A DNA stretch of 64,000 nt. Origin: Nostocoides sp. (lineage in GTDB: Bacteria; Actinomycetota; Actinomycetes; Actinomycetales; Dermatophilaceae). Each line of letters opens with the position of its first letter. The first letter of the stretch is position 1. The stretch spans positions 62,001 through 126,000 of the forward strand of contig JADJEA010000011.1 of NCBI GenBank assembly GCA_016702415.1. The letters are read 5' to 3'. The translations under genes and the position numbers were made by a program. The notes under the pieces are model-generated. The model saw only the letters and a list, made by a program, of their open reading frames with translations, made no database searches and was not told the origin of the DNA. Below are positions 27,179 through 36,188 of this stretch, in pieces.

Positions 27179-28044
27179 CCCAGCACCCGGTCTTCCTCGG
27201 GAAGGCGGGCGATCCGGACCATGAGCCGGTAGGCGATGAGGGTGCAGACCCCGCCGCCGATGAGGACGAGCGTCCCGGTGCGGCTGGCGTAGGCCTGGAC
27301 GGCCTCGGGGCGGGTGCAGAGCATGGCCAGGACCACCCACGGGGCCGCGACCGCGAGTCGGGCGGCATTGACCGTCCAGGATTGGCGGGTCTCCAACTCG
27401 GCGCGGGCGCGGGCATCCTCGCGCAGGAAGGTCGACAGGGTCCGCAGGAGGCGCCCGAGATCACTGCCACCGACCTCACGGGCCATCCGCAGCGACTCCA
27501 CGAGCCGGTCCCCGACGGGGTCGGCCAGCCGGGCCTTGAGCAGATCCAGGCTCTCGTGGAACCGACCGGTGGTGCGGTAGTCCTCGGCGAACCTGCGGAA
27601 GGCGGGTCGAAGCTCCTCGGGGCCGCGTCCGGCGAGTTGGGCGAGGGCCTCGGGGAGGGCGAGGCCGGCGCGCACACCGGAGGTGATGTTGTCGACGGCG
27701 TCGGGCCAGACGTCCCGCAGTCCCGTGCGGCGTTTTCGTGCCTTGGCGCGGACAAGCATCACGGGTGCGGCCCCGAGGAGGGCTGCGAAGCACGTGGCGA
27801 TCGAGGCCACGCGCACGAAACCGGTGACCAGGACGAAGGTCACAGTGGCCAGGAGCACGCAGGTGGAGAGCAGCGCGCGGGGGCCGATGGCGGCATACCC
27901 CGCCTGGATCAGGTCGTCGGAGATCCGGTCCATCCAGCCGCGACGGCGGACCACGCGGGTGGCGGACTCGTCAGCGGCCCAGCAGGACCACCAGATGAGG
28001 AAGAGGCCGATCCCGAAGAGAAGGGCGATGGCGGTGGGATTCAT
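27175..28044 (-). CDS. tadB: Tad pilus inner-membrane platform protein TadB
   Basis: A 289-residue type II secretion F-domain protein. It has a signal-anchor-like N-terminal helix, two helices near residues 58-95, and an F domain with DVWPDAVDNITSGVRAGLAL, REVGGSDLGRLLRTLSTFLR and two C-terminal helices. It starts 9 bp after tadA and overlaps tadC by 4 bp. Confidence 0.9.
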   Translation of the reverse strand: MNPTAIALLFGIGLFLIWWSCWAADESATRVVRRRGWMDRISDDLIQAGYAAIGPRALLSTCVLLATVTFVLVTGFVRVASIATCFAALLGAAPVMLVRAKARKRRTGLRDVWPDAVDNITSGVRAGLALPEALAQLAGRGPEELRPAFRRFAEDYRTTGRFHESLDLLKARLADPVGDRLVESLRMAREVGGSDLGRLLRTLSTFLREDARARAELETRQSWTVNAARLAVAAPWVVLAMLCTRPEAVQAYASRTGTLVLIGGGVCTLIAYRLMVRIARLPEEDRVLG

Positions 28045-28053
28045 CGTCGCTCC

Positions 28054-29280
28054 TCACGCGGCCGGCCGCAGCAGGCTGGCGACATCGAATCCGGCCGCCT
28101 CGAAGCGGTCGAGGTGGGGCGGGAAGCCGTCGGCGCGCTCGAGGCGGCCCCCACGGGCGACGAAGATGTCGGCCATCTCCACCACATCGCCCTCGACCCG
28201 TCCGGGAACGGCCGCGATCTCCCGCACCCGGCGCACCCCGTCCCGCTCGAGGGCGGCATGGACGACGAGGTCGATGGAGGAGGCCACCGTCGGCACCACG
28301 AATCGCGAGCCGACGTTCTCACCGGCGAGCAGGGGCAGGGTGCACATCTTGACGATGGCTTCGCGGGCGCTGTTGGCGTGGAGGGTCGCCATCCCCGGCA
28401 GTCCGGAATTGAGGGCGATGAGCAGGTCGAGCGACTCCGCCTGCCGGACCTCCCCGACGATGATCCGGTTGGGCCGCATCCGGAGGGCCTCCTTGACGAG
28501 GCGGCGCAGCGGCACCTCGCCGGTGCCTTCGAGGCTCGGTTGACGGCACTGCATGGCGGCCACATCGCGTTGGGGGATCTTCAACTCGAAGACCTCTTCG
28601 ACGGTGACGATGCGTTCGCGTGGCGGGATTGCGGCCGAGAGGCAGTTGAGGAGCGTTGTCTTGCCGGCCTGGGTGCCCCCGGCGACGAGGATGTTGAGTC
28701 CAGCGACGACGGCGGCCTCGAGGAAGCGGCTGGCCTGCCCGGTCAGGGTGCCGAGGCGGACCAGGTCATCGAGGCGGTCCGCCTTCACGACAAACTTGCG
28801 GACGTTGATGAACCAGTGCTCGCGGGTGATGTCGGGGATGACGACATGCAGCCGGGACCCGTCGGAGAGCACGGCGTCGACGAAGGGTGAGGAGAGGTCC
28901 ACACGTCGTCCCGACGACTTGAGCATGCGCTCGACCAGGTCGCGCACCACGTCGGCCGTGAGGATAGTCGGGGTCAGTTCGGCGACACCTCTGCGCGCGA
29001 CGAACACCCGACTCGGCTGGTTGATCCAGATTTCTTCGACCTCGGGGTCGTCGAAATACTGCTGAAGGGGACCGAAACCGGCGACGGCATCGAAAACGAT
29101 CTTGGCGGCCCGGCCGAGGTCGTCCAGGCGCGGCAGGTTTCCGGCGAGGCTGCGGTCGTCGTAGTCGGCGACGGCATCGCGCACGAGTGCGCGGACTTGC
29201 TCGGCATCGCGGATCGGATCCAGACCCGAAGTCCGGATCAGGTCACGGACCTCCGTCTCCACCGTCGCGAGTGCCTGCAT
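28054..29280 (-). CDS. tadA: Tad/Flp pilus assembly ATPase TadA (CpaF family)
   Basis: A 408-residue cytosolic hexameric ATPase driving Flp pilus assembly. Motifs: N-terminal GFGPLQQYFDDPEVEEIWIN, Walker A VAGGTQAGKTTLLN, Asp/His boxes (TVEEVFELKI) and Walker B NRIIVGEVRQAES. ATG 29280 is preferred because AGGGGA lies just upstream; a 13-codon longer start at 29319 has none. It is the first gene of a seven-gene operon. No TadZ/CpaE-like or prepilin peptidase gene lies next to it, so these functions must be encoded elsewhere. Confidence 0.93.
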   Translation of the reverse strand: MQALATVETEVRDLIRTSGLDPIRDAEQVRALVRDAVADYDDRSLAGNLPRLDDLGRAAKIVFDAVAGFGPLQQYFDDPEVEEIWINQPSRVFVARRGVAELTPTILTADVVRDLVERMLKSSGRRVDLSSPFVDAVLSDGSRLHVVIPDITREHWFINVRKFVVKADRLDDLVRLGTLTGQASRFLEAAVVAGLNILVAGGTQAGKTTLLNCLSAAIPPRERIVTVEEVFELKIPQRDVAAMQCRQPSLEGTGEVPLRRLVKEALRMRPNRIIVGEVRQAESLDLLIALNSGLPGMATLHANSAREAIVKMCTLPLLAGENVGSRFVVPTVASSIDLVVHAALERDGVRRVREIAAVPGRVEGDVVEMADIFVARGGRLERADGFPPHLDRFEAAGFDVASLLRPAA

Positions 29281-29364
29281 CGCCTCCCCTTCCCCTGCCG
29301 ACCCGATATCCCGTGTCATTGGACGATAAGTGAGGGTTCGCGACGGCGCGCGTCGATCCCGGGG

Positions 29365-29415
29365 TTATCCACAGGAAAACGGGACTCTTTACCGAGATTT
29401 GACGCTCTCTTTACC
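29365..29415. promoter_or_regulatory. DnaA-box-like site and 9-bp direct repeats upstream of tadA
   Basis: TTATCCACA (29365-29373) is a perfect match to the E. coli DnaA box; actinobacterial boxes are usually TTGTCCACA. CTCTTTACC occurs at 29385-29393 and again at 29407-29415, 22 bp apart, close to two helical turns. They lie 85-135 bp upstream of the tadA start and suggest a regulator-bound region. No protein is known to bind them. Confidence 0.4.
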
Positions 29416-29477
29416 CAAACCAGGTAATCCCATCGTTGTCATTCGCAAACTGACGAAGATCCCGGGAGGGGGAGGAT

Positions 29478-29499
29478 CGGCATACCCCCTGGTATGCCG
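29478..29499. repeat. Inverted pair of the dispersed CGGCATAC motif
   Basis: A perfect dyad: CGGCATACC (29478-29486), a 4-base spacer, GGTATGCCG (29491-29499). Each arm is a copy of the octamer over-represented across the window. It could form a stem-loop or bind a dimer. Confidence 0.75.
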
Positions 29500-29775
29500 C
29501 AATGGTCGCCCAGGCGGGCCACCGCCGCATTTCGAGTGGGTCACCCCAGGAGGTCGCCGCGGCCGAAACGGCCCCACGCGCCGCAAGATCTTCCGTCCAT
29601 GGGGGCGGTCACGGCGAGGGCGATCGTGGGGAGGAGGCGAGAGGCGAAGGGTCTCCATCGTGTAACAACCCCGTGTCCTTGTGGGGACGGAGGGTGGGGA
29701 GCGGCACTAGGGTGCCAGCAAGTCCGCGCGGGCCGTGGGAGGGACCGGCGGAGTGGCACCACGGAAGAGGTATGC

Positions 29776-31467
29776 ATGAAGCTCACCAGAAGGACGGCGA
29801 CCGCCGTCCTCGCCAGCGCCGTCGCCTTGGGCATGGCCGGATGCGCGAAGTCGGATCGCACGTCGTCCTCGACCACATCCGGGGGCTCGTCGGCCTCCGG
29901 CGGCGGGGGATCGATGTCCGACACCTTCACCTTCGGCGCCGCGGGTGCGCCCGAGGTCTTCGACCCGTTCTATGCCAGCGACGGCGAGACCTTCCGGGTG
30001 ACGCGCCAGATGATGCAAGGCCTGCTCGGGATCAAGCCGGGGACCGCCGACCCCGAGCCCGAACTCGCCGAGAGCTGGGAGCCGTCCGGTGACGGGCTCA
30101 CCTGGACCTTCAAGCTCCGTCAGGGCGTCAAGTTCACCGACGGCGAGGCCTTCAACGCCGCCGCGGTCTGCTACAACTTCGAGCGCATGTTCGACCAGAA
30201 CGAGGTCGCCGCGGCGGGACCAGCAGAGTACTGGGCCTACACCATGGGCGGCTTCAAGGGCGGCAAGGACCCGTCGCTCTACAAGAGCTGCGAGGCCAAG
30301 GACGATGCGACCGCGGTGCTCAACCTGACCCGCGTGACGGCCGACTTCCCGGTCTTGCTGACGCTGGACTCCTTCTCGATGCAGAGCCCCAAGGCGCTCG
30401 AGGCGGGCGACGCCAACAATGTGACGAAGGAGGGCGAGGGCTTCAAGTACCCCGCCTACGCGATGGCCCCCGTCGGCATCGGCCCCTACAAGCTCGACAA
30501 GTACGACGAGGCCAACAAGACGGTCACGCTCGTCCGCAACGACGACTATTGGGGCGAGAAGGCCAAGACCGCGAAGCTCGTCTTCAAGATCATCCCGGAC
30601 GAGGCAACCCGTCGCCAGGAGCTCGAGGCCGGCTCGATCAACGCCTACGACCTGCCTAACCCGGTCGACTGGAAGGGCCTCAACGATGCGGGCAACAAGG
30701 TCCTCGTCCGTCCCGCGTTCAATATCCTCTACATGGGCCTGAACCCGGAGAAGAACGCCAAACTCAAGGATCTCCGCGTTCGCAAGGCGATCTATATGGC
30801 CCTCAACCGCGACCAGATGGTCAAGACGCAGCTGCCCGAGGGCGCGAAGGTCGCCACACAATTCATGCCCGACACGGTGGCTGGCTACAACACCGCTTTG
30901 CAGCCGGTCGCCTATGACCCCGAGGGTGCCAAGAAGCTCCTCGCCGACGCCGATGCGTCGGGGATGACCCTCCAGTTCGCCTACCCGTCCGAGGTCAGCC
31001 GGCCCTATATGCCGGACCCGCAGAAGATCTTCGACGCGCTGCGCACCGACCTCGAGGCCGTCGGCATCAAGGTCGACGTCGTGACCAAGCCGTGGAATGG
31101 CGGCTACCTCGACGGGGTCGACAACGGCGAGTTCGACGCTTTCCTGTTGGGCTGGACCGGGGACTACAACTCGGCCAACAACTTCATCGGCACATTCTTC
31201 TCCTCGCCGACCAACGACTTCCACACCTACGCCACCGACTTCGGTGAGACTCTGACCAAGGAGTTGCGCGAGGCGGACGGGGTCGTGGAGGAGGCCGCGC
31301 GGACCACGGCATACGAGGCCCTGAACAAGAAGATCATGGAGGAGTACCTCCCCGGTCTCCCGATCAGCCACAGCCCGCCCGCGCTCGTCGTCGGCAAGGG
31401 TGTGGACGGCGTCGTCGCGAGCCCGCTCACGGCCGAGTTGTTCGACACCGTCACCGTCTCCAAGTGA
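29776..31467 (+). CDS. Dipeptide/oligopeptide ABC transporter substrate-binding lipoprotein (SBP_bac_5)
   Basis: A 563-residue extracytoplasmic binding protein. The signal peptide ends in a lipobox (LGMAGC), so Cys is lipidated, followed by a Ser/Gly linker. The mature part shows family-5 features: LAESWEPSGDGLTWTFKLR, GVKFTDGEAFNA, VGIGPYKLDKYD and VRKAIYMALNRDQM. ATG 29776 has AAGAGG five bases upstream. It is the first gene of a five-gene ABC operon; a strong hairpin separates it from the permease genes. Peptides are the usual ligand, but nickel or sugar binders also occur in the family. Confidence 0.93.
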   Translation: MKLTRRTATAVLASAVALGMAGCAKSDRTSSSTTSGGSSASGGGGSMSDTFTFGAAGAPEVFDPFYASDGETFRVTRQMMQGLLGIKPGTADPEPELAESWEPSGDGLTWTFKLRQGVKFTDGEAFNAAAVCYNFERMFDQNEVAAAGPAEYWAYTMGGFKGGKDPSLYKSCEAKDDATAVLNLTRVTADFPVLLTLDSFSMQSPKALEAGDANNVTKEGEGFKYPAYAMAPVGIGPYKLDKYDEANKTVTLVRNDDYWGEKAKTAKLVFKIIPDEATRRQELEAGSINAYDLPNPVDWKGLNDAGNKVLVRPAFNILYMGLNPEKNAKLKDLRVRKAIYMALNRDQMVKTQLPEGAKVATQFMPDTVAGYNTALQPVAYDPEGAKKLLADADASGMTLQFAYPSEVSRPYMPDPQKIFDALRTDLEAVGIKVDVVTKPWNGGYLDGVDNGEFDAFLLGWTGDYNSANNFIGTFFSSPTNDFHTYATDFGETLTKELREADGVVEEAARTTAYEALNKKIMEEYLPGLPISHSPPALVVGKGVDGVVASPLTAELFDTVTVSK

Positions 31468-31503
31468 GGATCCGATCGACCTCGGCAAGGTGACCTCCTA
31501 GGC

Positions 31504-31539
31504 GGGCCGCCCCAGCGCTCTCGGGCGTTGGGGCGGCCC
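31504..31539 (+). terminator. Intercistronic hairpin after the binding-protein gene
   Basis: A 15-bp stem with one G-U pair (31504-31518 / 31525-31539, loop TCTCGG) lies 37 bp after the binding-protein stop and about 100 bp before the permease start. It has no T-tract. Such hairpins usually stabilise or partly terminate the binding-protein mRNA so that it exceeds the permeases. Confidence 0.6.
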
Positions 31540-31636
31540 CGCAGCATCACCACAGGCGCGCTCCAGCCACGCACGCACTGACACGCCCGCCCCGCCACCG
31601 GGCCATCCCGGCCCCCGATCAAGGAGGGAACGACGC

Positions 31637-32576
31637 ATGCTCCGGTTCATCGTCAGACGGCTGCTGCAAATGGTCGGTGTCGTGGTCGTCCTGTCGCTGC
31701 TGCTCTTTCTCTGGCTGCGTATGCTGCCCGGCGGCACGGTCTCGGCCATGCTCGGCGAGCGCGCCACCCCGGAGAAACGGGCCGCGCTGACCAAGGCACT
31801 CGGCCTGGACCAACCGCTTTACGTTCAGTACTGGACCTATATGAAGCGGGCCGCACACGGGAGCTTTGGCGCCTCGACCGGGGTCCTGCCCGGCCGCGAC
31901 GCCTTCGACATCTTCCTCGCCCGATTCCCCGCGACGATCGAGCTGAGCACGTTCTCGATCGTCATCGCGGTCTCGATCGGCATACCCCTGGGGTATCTCT
32001 CGGCGCGGCGGCGCGGCACCCTCTTCGACAACGCCTCCGTCATGGGGTCCCTTGTCGGCGTGGCCATCCCCGTCTTCTTCCTGGCCTACCTGCTCAAATA
32101 CGTCTTCGCGGTCAAACTCGGATGGCTGCCGGTCTCGGGTCGCCAGAGCGGGGGACTCGACGCGACCCGGGTCACCGGGTTCTTCATCTTCGACGGGTTG
32201 ATCACGCGGGAGTGGGATGCCGCCTCTCACGCGGGCCTCGGTCCTGGAGGTCCTCGACGAGGACTTCGTGCGGACGGCGGAGTCGAAGGGGCTGACCGAC
32301 CGGGTCATCCGCACCCGGCACATCATGCGCAATGCGCTCCTGCCCGTCGTCACCACGATCGGCCTCCAGATCGGCGGCCTCCTCGCCGGTGCGGTGCTGA
32401 CCGAGACGGTGTTCTCGTTCGGCGGGATCGGGGAGGCGCTGGCGCTGAGCTTCGAGAGGCGCGATTATGCGGTGCTGCAGGTGCTGATCCTCGCGGCGGC
32501 CGCTGTCTTCGTCCTCGTCAACCTCCTGGTTGATGTCCTGTATGCCGTGATCGACCCCCGAGTGCGGACCCGGTGA
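31637..32576 (+). pseudogene. DppB-type peptide ABC permease, disrupted by internal deletion and frameshift
   Basis: The gene starts at ATG 31637 with a strong AAGGAGG site and encodes a normal DppB N-terminus (LRFIVRRLLQM..., through TGFFIFDGLITREWDA). At about 32215-32225 the frame is lost. The rest of the permease continues in another frame from LTRASVLEVLDEDFVRTAES to the C-terminus (VIDPRVRTR, 32576). In related permeases about 25 residues, including the start of the transport domain helix (typically ...HLILPAIALGTIPLAI...), sit between these parts, and they are absent here. Total length is 313 codons against ~335-340 in the family. The next gene's GTG overlaps the stop of the second frame, so the operon was originally intact. 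As read, no functional permease can be made. Confidence 0.85.
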
Positions 32577-33592
32577 GCCCGATGACCCAACCCGACGACT
32601 CCCGGTCCCGCGGCCCGCATTTCGGCGGACGGCGCAAGGCCAAGATCGACGATCTCGCCGCCTCCACAGCCACCGCCCCCGTCGTCGACGAGGCGGGCAC
32701 GGTCGACGACAGCCCGGGCGTCTCCCTGATCGCCAGCGCGTGGCGTCGGCTGCGCCGTGACCGCGTGTTCCTCGCGGGGGCGGTGATCACGATCCTCTTC
32801 CTGCTGGTCGCCGCCTTCGCCAACGTCCTGGCACCGCACGATCCGACCCGGCCGATCCAGCACTTGCTCGACCAGATCCGCCCACAAAGCAATCCGGTGC
32901 CCGGACCGGAGCCGGGCTATCCGCTCGGCTCCGACACCCGCGGCCGGGACCTGCTCTCCCGGCTCATCGTCGGCAGTCAGCAGACCCTCCTCGTCGGGGT
33001 GTTCTCGACGATCTTCTCCCTCATCGGGGGCCTGACCCTCGGGACCCTCGCCGGGGCCTTGGGCGGCTGGGTCGACTCCCTCGTCATGCGCGCAGTCGAC
33101 GTCATGCTCTCGATTCCGTCGCTGCTCCTGGCCGTCTCGATCGCTGCCTTGGCGGCGCGGCCGAGCCAGTGGACGGTCATCATCGCCATCGCCGTGACCT
33201 ATCTGCCGGTCTTCGCCCGGCTCCTGCGCGGCTCGATGCTGGCCCAGCGCAGCAGCGATCACGTCTTGGCGGCGCGGGCGCTCGGGGTCAAACCCGCGGC
33301 GATCGTCTTCCGGCACATGTTGCCCAACTCCCTCGGACCGGTCATCGTCCAGGCCACCCTGGTGTTGGCCACGGCGGTCATCGATGCCGCCGCATTGTCC
33401 TTCCTCGGCCTCGGCAATCCCGACGACCGCAAGCCGGAGTGGGGCCAGATGCTCGGGGAGGCGCAGAAGTTCATCGGCTCCTATCCCCACCTCGCGTTCT
33501 ATCCGGCGGCCTGCATCATCGTTGTCGCTTTCGGGTTCACGCTCATGGGCGAGTCCCTCCGCGAAGCCCTCGACCCCAAGACCCGGAGGTGA
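32573..33592 (+). CDS. DppC-type peptide ABC transporter permease
   Basis: A 339-residue inner-membrane permease with an N-terminal OppC_N segment (RRLRRDRVFLAGAVITILF), an APHDPTRP loop, five further helices and the EAA-type loop LAARALGVKPAAIVFRHMLP that contacts the ATPases. The start overlaps the stop of the disrupted partner (GTGA, 32573); ATG 32582 is an alternative. It normally pairs with DppB, which is broken here. Confidence 0.93.
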   Translation: MSPMTQPDDSRSRGPHFGGRRKAKIDDLAASTATAPVVDEAGTVDDSPGVSLIASAWRRLRRDRVFLAGAVITILFLLVAAFANVLAPHDPTRPIQHLLDQIRPQSNPVPGPEPGYPLGSDTRGRDLLSRLIVGSQQTLLVGVFSTIFSLIGGLTLGTLAGALGGWVDSLVMRAVDVMLSIPSLLLAVSIAALAARPSQWTVIIAIAVTYLPVFARLLRGSMLAQRSSDHVLAARALGVKPAAIVFRHMLPNSLGPVIVQATLVLATAVIDAAALSFLGLGNPDDRKPEWGQMLGEAQKFIGSYPHLAFYPAACIIVVAFGFTLMGESLREALDPKTRR

Positions 33593-33596
33593 CCCC

Positions 33597-34634
33597 GTGA
33601 CGACGGAGACGCAATGGCGGGCGGGGGGATCGGCATACGACCAGGGGGGGTCGGCCGGCGCCCCGTTGTTGTCGGTGACGGATTTGACCGTCACCTTCCA
33701 ACGGCATGGTGAGCGAGGGTTCACCGCCGTCGACAAGGTGAGTTTCGAGGTCCGTCCCGGCCAGACCGTCGGTCTGGTGGGGGAGTCCGGCAGCGGCAAG
33801 TCGGTGACCAATCTCGCGCTCATGGGTTTGCTCCCGGCGCGCGGCAACTCGGTCACCGGGACCGCGATCTTCGAGGGCACCGACCTGCTGAGCCTGTCGC
33901 CGAGCCAGATGCGGGAACGGCGCGGGCGCGATCTCGGCATGATCTTCCAGGATCCCCTCTCCTCGCTCAATCCGGTCGTGCCCATCGGCATCCAGGTCAC
34001 CGAGGTCCTCGAACGCCACAAGGGCATGTCCCGCAAGGCCGCGATGCCGCGTGCCCGGGAAATGCTCGACAAGGTCGGTATCCCCGACCCCAACCGCCGG
34101 CTCAAGGAATACCCCCACCAACTCTCCGGCGGGATGCGCCAGCGCGCCCTCATCGCGATGGCGCTCGCCTGCGAGCCGCGGCTGCTCATCGCCGACGAGC
34201 CGACCACCGCGCTCGATGTGACCATCCAGGCGCAGATCCTCCAGTTGCTCAAGGATCTCGTCCGCGACAGCGGGACCGCGCTCATCATGATCACCCACGA
34301 TCTGGGCGTCGTCGCGGGCCTGTGCGACGAGGTCAACGTCATGTATGGCGGCCGCATCGTCGAGCGCGGCCAGCGCCACGAACTCTTCGCGAACCCGCGC
34401 CACCCCTACACCCACGGACTGCTCGGGTCGATCCCGCGGCTCGACGGCGCCCGCGGCGAGCCGCTGACGCCGATCCCGGGCTCGGTTTCGGACAACCTCC
34501 CCTGGGAACACGCGTGTGCGTTCGCCCCCCGCTGCAGCCAGCCCCTGGACGTATGCCGCGAACGCTCGCCGGAGTTCGTTGCCGACGGGGTCCGCGCCCT
34601 GCGCTGCCACAACCCGGTGGAGGTCTCCCGATGA
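33597..34634 (+). CDS. Peptide ABC transporter ATPase, DppD type
   Basis: A 345-residue ATP-binding subunit. Walker A GESGSGKS, Q-loop FQDPLSSLNP, ABC signature LSGGMRQR, Walker B LLIADEPTTALD and H-loop ITHDLG are all present. The C-terminal oligopeptide-transport extension has the Cys set (ACAFAPRC, DVCRE, LRC) typical of OppD/DppD. GTG 33597 follows the permease stop by 4 bp. The N-terminus carries one copy of the dispersed CGGCATAC motif in coding frame (GGSAYDQ). Confidence 0.94.
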   Translation: MTTETQWRAGGSAYDQGGSAGAPLLSVTDLTVTFQRHGERGFTAVDKVSFEVRPGQTVGLVGESGSGKSVTNLALMGLLPARGNSVTGTAIFEGTDLLSLSPSQMRERRGRDLGMIFQDPLSSLNPVVPIGIQVTEVLERHKGMSRKAAMPRAREMLDKVGIPDPNRRLKEYPHQLSGGMRQRALIAMALACEPRLLIADEPTTALDVTIQAQILQLLKDLVRDSGTALIMITHDLGVVAGLCDEVNVMYGGRIVERGQRHELFANPRHPYTHGLLGSIPRLDGARGEPLTPIPGSVSDNLPWEHACAFAPRCSQPLDVCRERSPEFVADGVRALRCHNPVEVSR

Positions 34635-35782
34635 CAACGTCCGTCTCCGCGCAGCCCCGGCCCGCTGACGTCCTCGTCGACGTCCAAGGCGTCAAGGTCC
34701 ATTTCCCCATCAAGCGGGGGGTCATCTTCGACAAGACGATCGGCTACGTCTATGCCGTGGACGGCGTCGACCTCCAGATCCGGCGCGGCGAAACCTATGG
34801 CCTCGTCGGCGAGTCCGGCTGCGGGAAGTCGACCCTCGGCCGCGCCATCCTCAACCTCGAGCCGCCCACGGACGGCAAGGTCGTCTTCGACGGCGTCGAC
34901 ATCGCGAGCCTCAAGGGCGAGGCGTTGCGGCGCAAACGGCGCGAGATCCAGATGGTCTTTCAGGACCCGATGTCCAGTCTCGATCCGCGGCAGTCGGTGG
35001 AATCCCTTCTCCTGGAAGGGATGAAGGCTCATGGCCTGACCTCGGACTCCGCCGCGGCCGGGAAGCGCCTGCGGGACCTGCTCAAGGCCGTCGGGCTCCC
35101 GGCGACGTCGCTGTCGAAGTATCCCCACGAGTTCTCCGGTGGCCAGCGCCAACGCATCGGCATCGCCCGCGCCCTCTCGGTCGATCCCGCGCTCATCGTC
35201 GCCGACGAGCCGGTCTCGGCCCTCGACGTCTCGGTCCAGGCCCAGGTCATCAACCTCTTGGAGGATCTCCAGGAGGAGTTCGGCCTGACCTATCTCGTCG
35301 TCGCGCACGACCTCGCCGTCGTGCGGCACATCAGCGACCGGGTCGGGGTGATGTATCTCGGGTCGATCGTGGAGGAAGCCGCCGCCGACGACCTGTATGC
35401 CGTGCCCCTCCACCCCTACACGCGGGCCCTCATGTCCGCGGTCCCGGTGCCCGACCCCGTCGTGGAGGACGGCCGGGAGCGCATCCTCCTGACCGGTGAC
35501 CTGCCCTCCCCGGCCAACCCGCCCTCGGGCTGCCGCTTCCATACCAGGTGTCCGTGGCGGCAGCCCGCGCGCTGCGACACCGAACGCCCACAGTTGCGCG
35601 TGGTCGACATCGAGTCCGTCCCGCGCAGCCACCGGGTGGCCTGTCATTACGCCGAGGACATCGCCTCGGGCGCCCTGACGGCGCACCGGGTCGAGGCCGA
35701 GGTCGTCGATCCGACACTGGCCGATACCGGAACCGATGGTGGCTCACTGATCGGCCCGGCCACGCTCACCGAACTCGGCTGA
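34631..35782 (+). CDS. Peptide ABC transporter ATPase, DppF type
   Basis: A 383-residue ATP-binding subunit. Motifs: GESGCGKSTLGR, FQDPMSSLDPR, FSGGQRQRIGIARAL, LIVADEPVSALD, VVAHDLAVV, and the C-terminal CRFHTRCPW cluster. ATG 34631 overlaps the preceding stop (ATGA). It forms the heterodimeric motor with the preceding protein. The last ~50 residues after the Cys cluster are an acidic, poorly conserved tail. Confidence 0.94.
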   Translation: MTTSVSAQPRPADVLVDVQGVKVHFPIKRGVIFDKTIGYVYAVDGVDLQIRRGETYGLVGESGCGKSTLGRAILNLEPPTDGKVVFDGVDIASLKGEALRRKRREIQMVFQDPMSSLDPRQSVESLLLEGMKAHGLTSDSAAAGKRLRDLLKAVGLPATSLSKYPHEFSGGQRQRIGIARALSVDPALIVADEPVSALDVSVQAQVINLLEDLQEEFGLTYLVVAHDLAVVRHISDRVGVMYLGSIVEEAAADDLYAVPLHPYTRALMSAVPVPDPVVEDGRERILLTGDLPSPANPPSGCRFHTRCPWRQPARCDTERPQLRVVDIESVPRSHRVACHYAEDIASGALTAHRVEAEVVDPTLADTGTDGGSLIGPATLTELG

Positions 35783-35885
35783 GCGGCAGCAGGCGCGGGC
35801 CTGGGCGTCCGGCGGTCGTCGCCGTTCGGCGTGCGACTCGGCGTCATCCAGTCGTTGTCGGTGCGAGCCCCTACTCTTGCCCTCC

Positions 35886-36188
35886 GTGACCCGATTGCTC
35901 ACCGACGCCGAGATCGAGCGTGCCCTCACCGACCTGCCGGGATGGCGGCGTGCCGGTGAGTCGATCACCGCGACGTATGCCGCGCCCTCCTTCCCCGACG
36001 CCATCCGCCTCGTCGACGAGGTCGCCCTGGAGGCGGAGTCGATGAACCACCATCCCGATATCGACATCCGGTGGCGGCGAACGACCTGGACCCTCTCGAC
36101 GCACGATGCCGGCGGGCTGACCCAACTCGACGTCGAGCTCGCCCACCGCATCGCCGGTCACGCTCGACGCCTCGGGGCGTCCGCGTGA
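35886..36188 (+). CDS. Pterin-4a-carbinolamine dehydratase family protein
   Basis: A 100-residue protein dehydrating 4a-hydroxytetrahydrobiopterin, or acting in a related pterin step; some bacterial members may serve molybdopterin enzymes. The signature NHHPDIDIRWRRTTWTLSTH contains the catalytic His-His and the following conserved residues. GTG 35886 was chosen; a TTG at 35877 would add three residues. Its stop overlaps the VIT-family gene start. No aromatic amino acid hydroxylase gene is nearby, so the physiological partner is unclear. Confidence 0.9.
   Translation: MTRLLTDAEIERALTDLPGWRRAGESITATYAAPSFPDAIRLVDEVALEAESMNHHPDIDIRWRRTTWTLSTHDAGGLTQLDVELAHRIAGHARRLGASA

Larger units (their letters stand above)
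29281..29775. other. 495-bp divergent intergenic region between tadA and the peptide-binding lipoprotein gene
   Basis: No convincing gene is seen. It contains the most AT-rich patch of the neighbourhood (29360-29460), a DnaA-box-like 9-mer, two 9-bp direct repeats, and an inverted pair of the CGGCATAC motif; these are listed separately. It must hold the promoters of both divergent operons, but I cannot place them with confidence. Confidence 0.6.

Noticed and set aside
21863..28890. Long plus-strand frames across cysQ, the exporter, cysC and the tad genes
   Set aside because: All are shadows of conserved minus-strand genes; their translations are Gly/Asp/Arg-rich low-complexity sequence.
29365..29373. 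DnaA box as a sign of a replication origin
   Set aside because: A single box without a cluster, dnaA, dnaN or an AT-rich unwinding element; at most a regulatory site.
29707..31488. A 593-codon minus-strand frame opposite the peptide-binding protein gene
   Set aside because: It mirrors the codon structure of a clear SBP_bac_5 gene, and its translation lacks any family signature.
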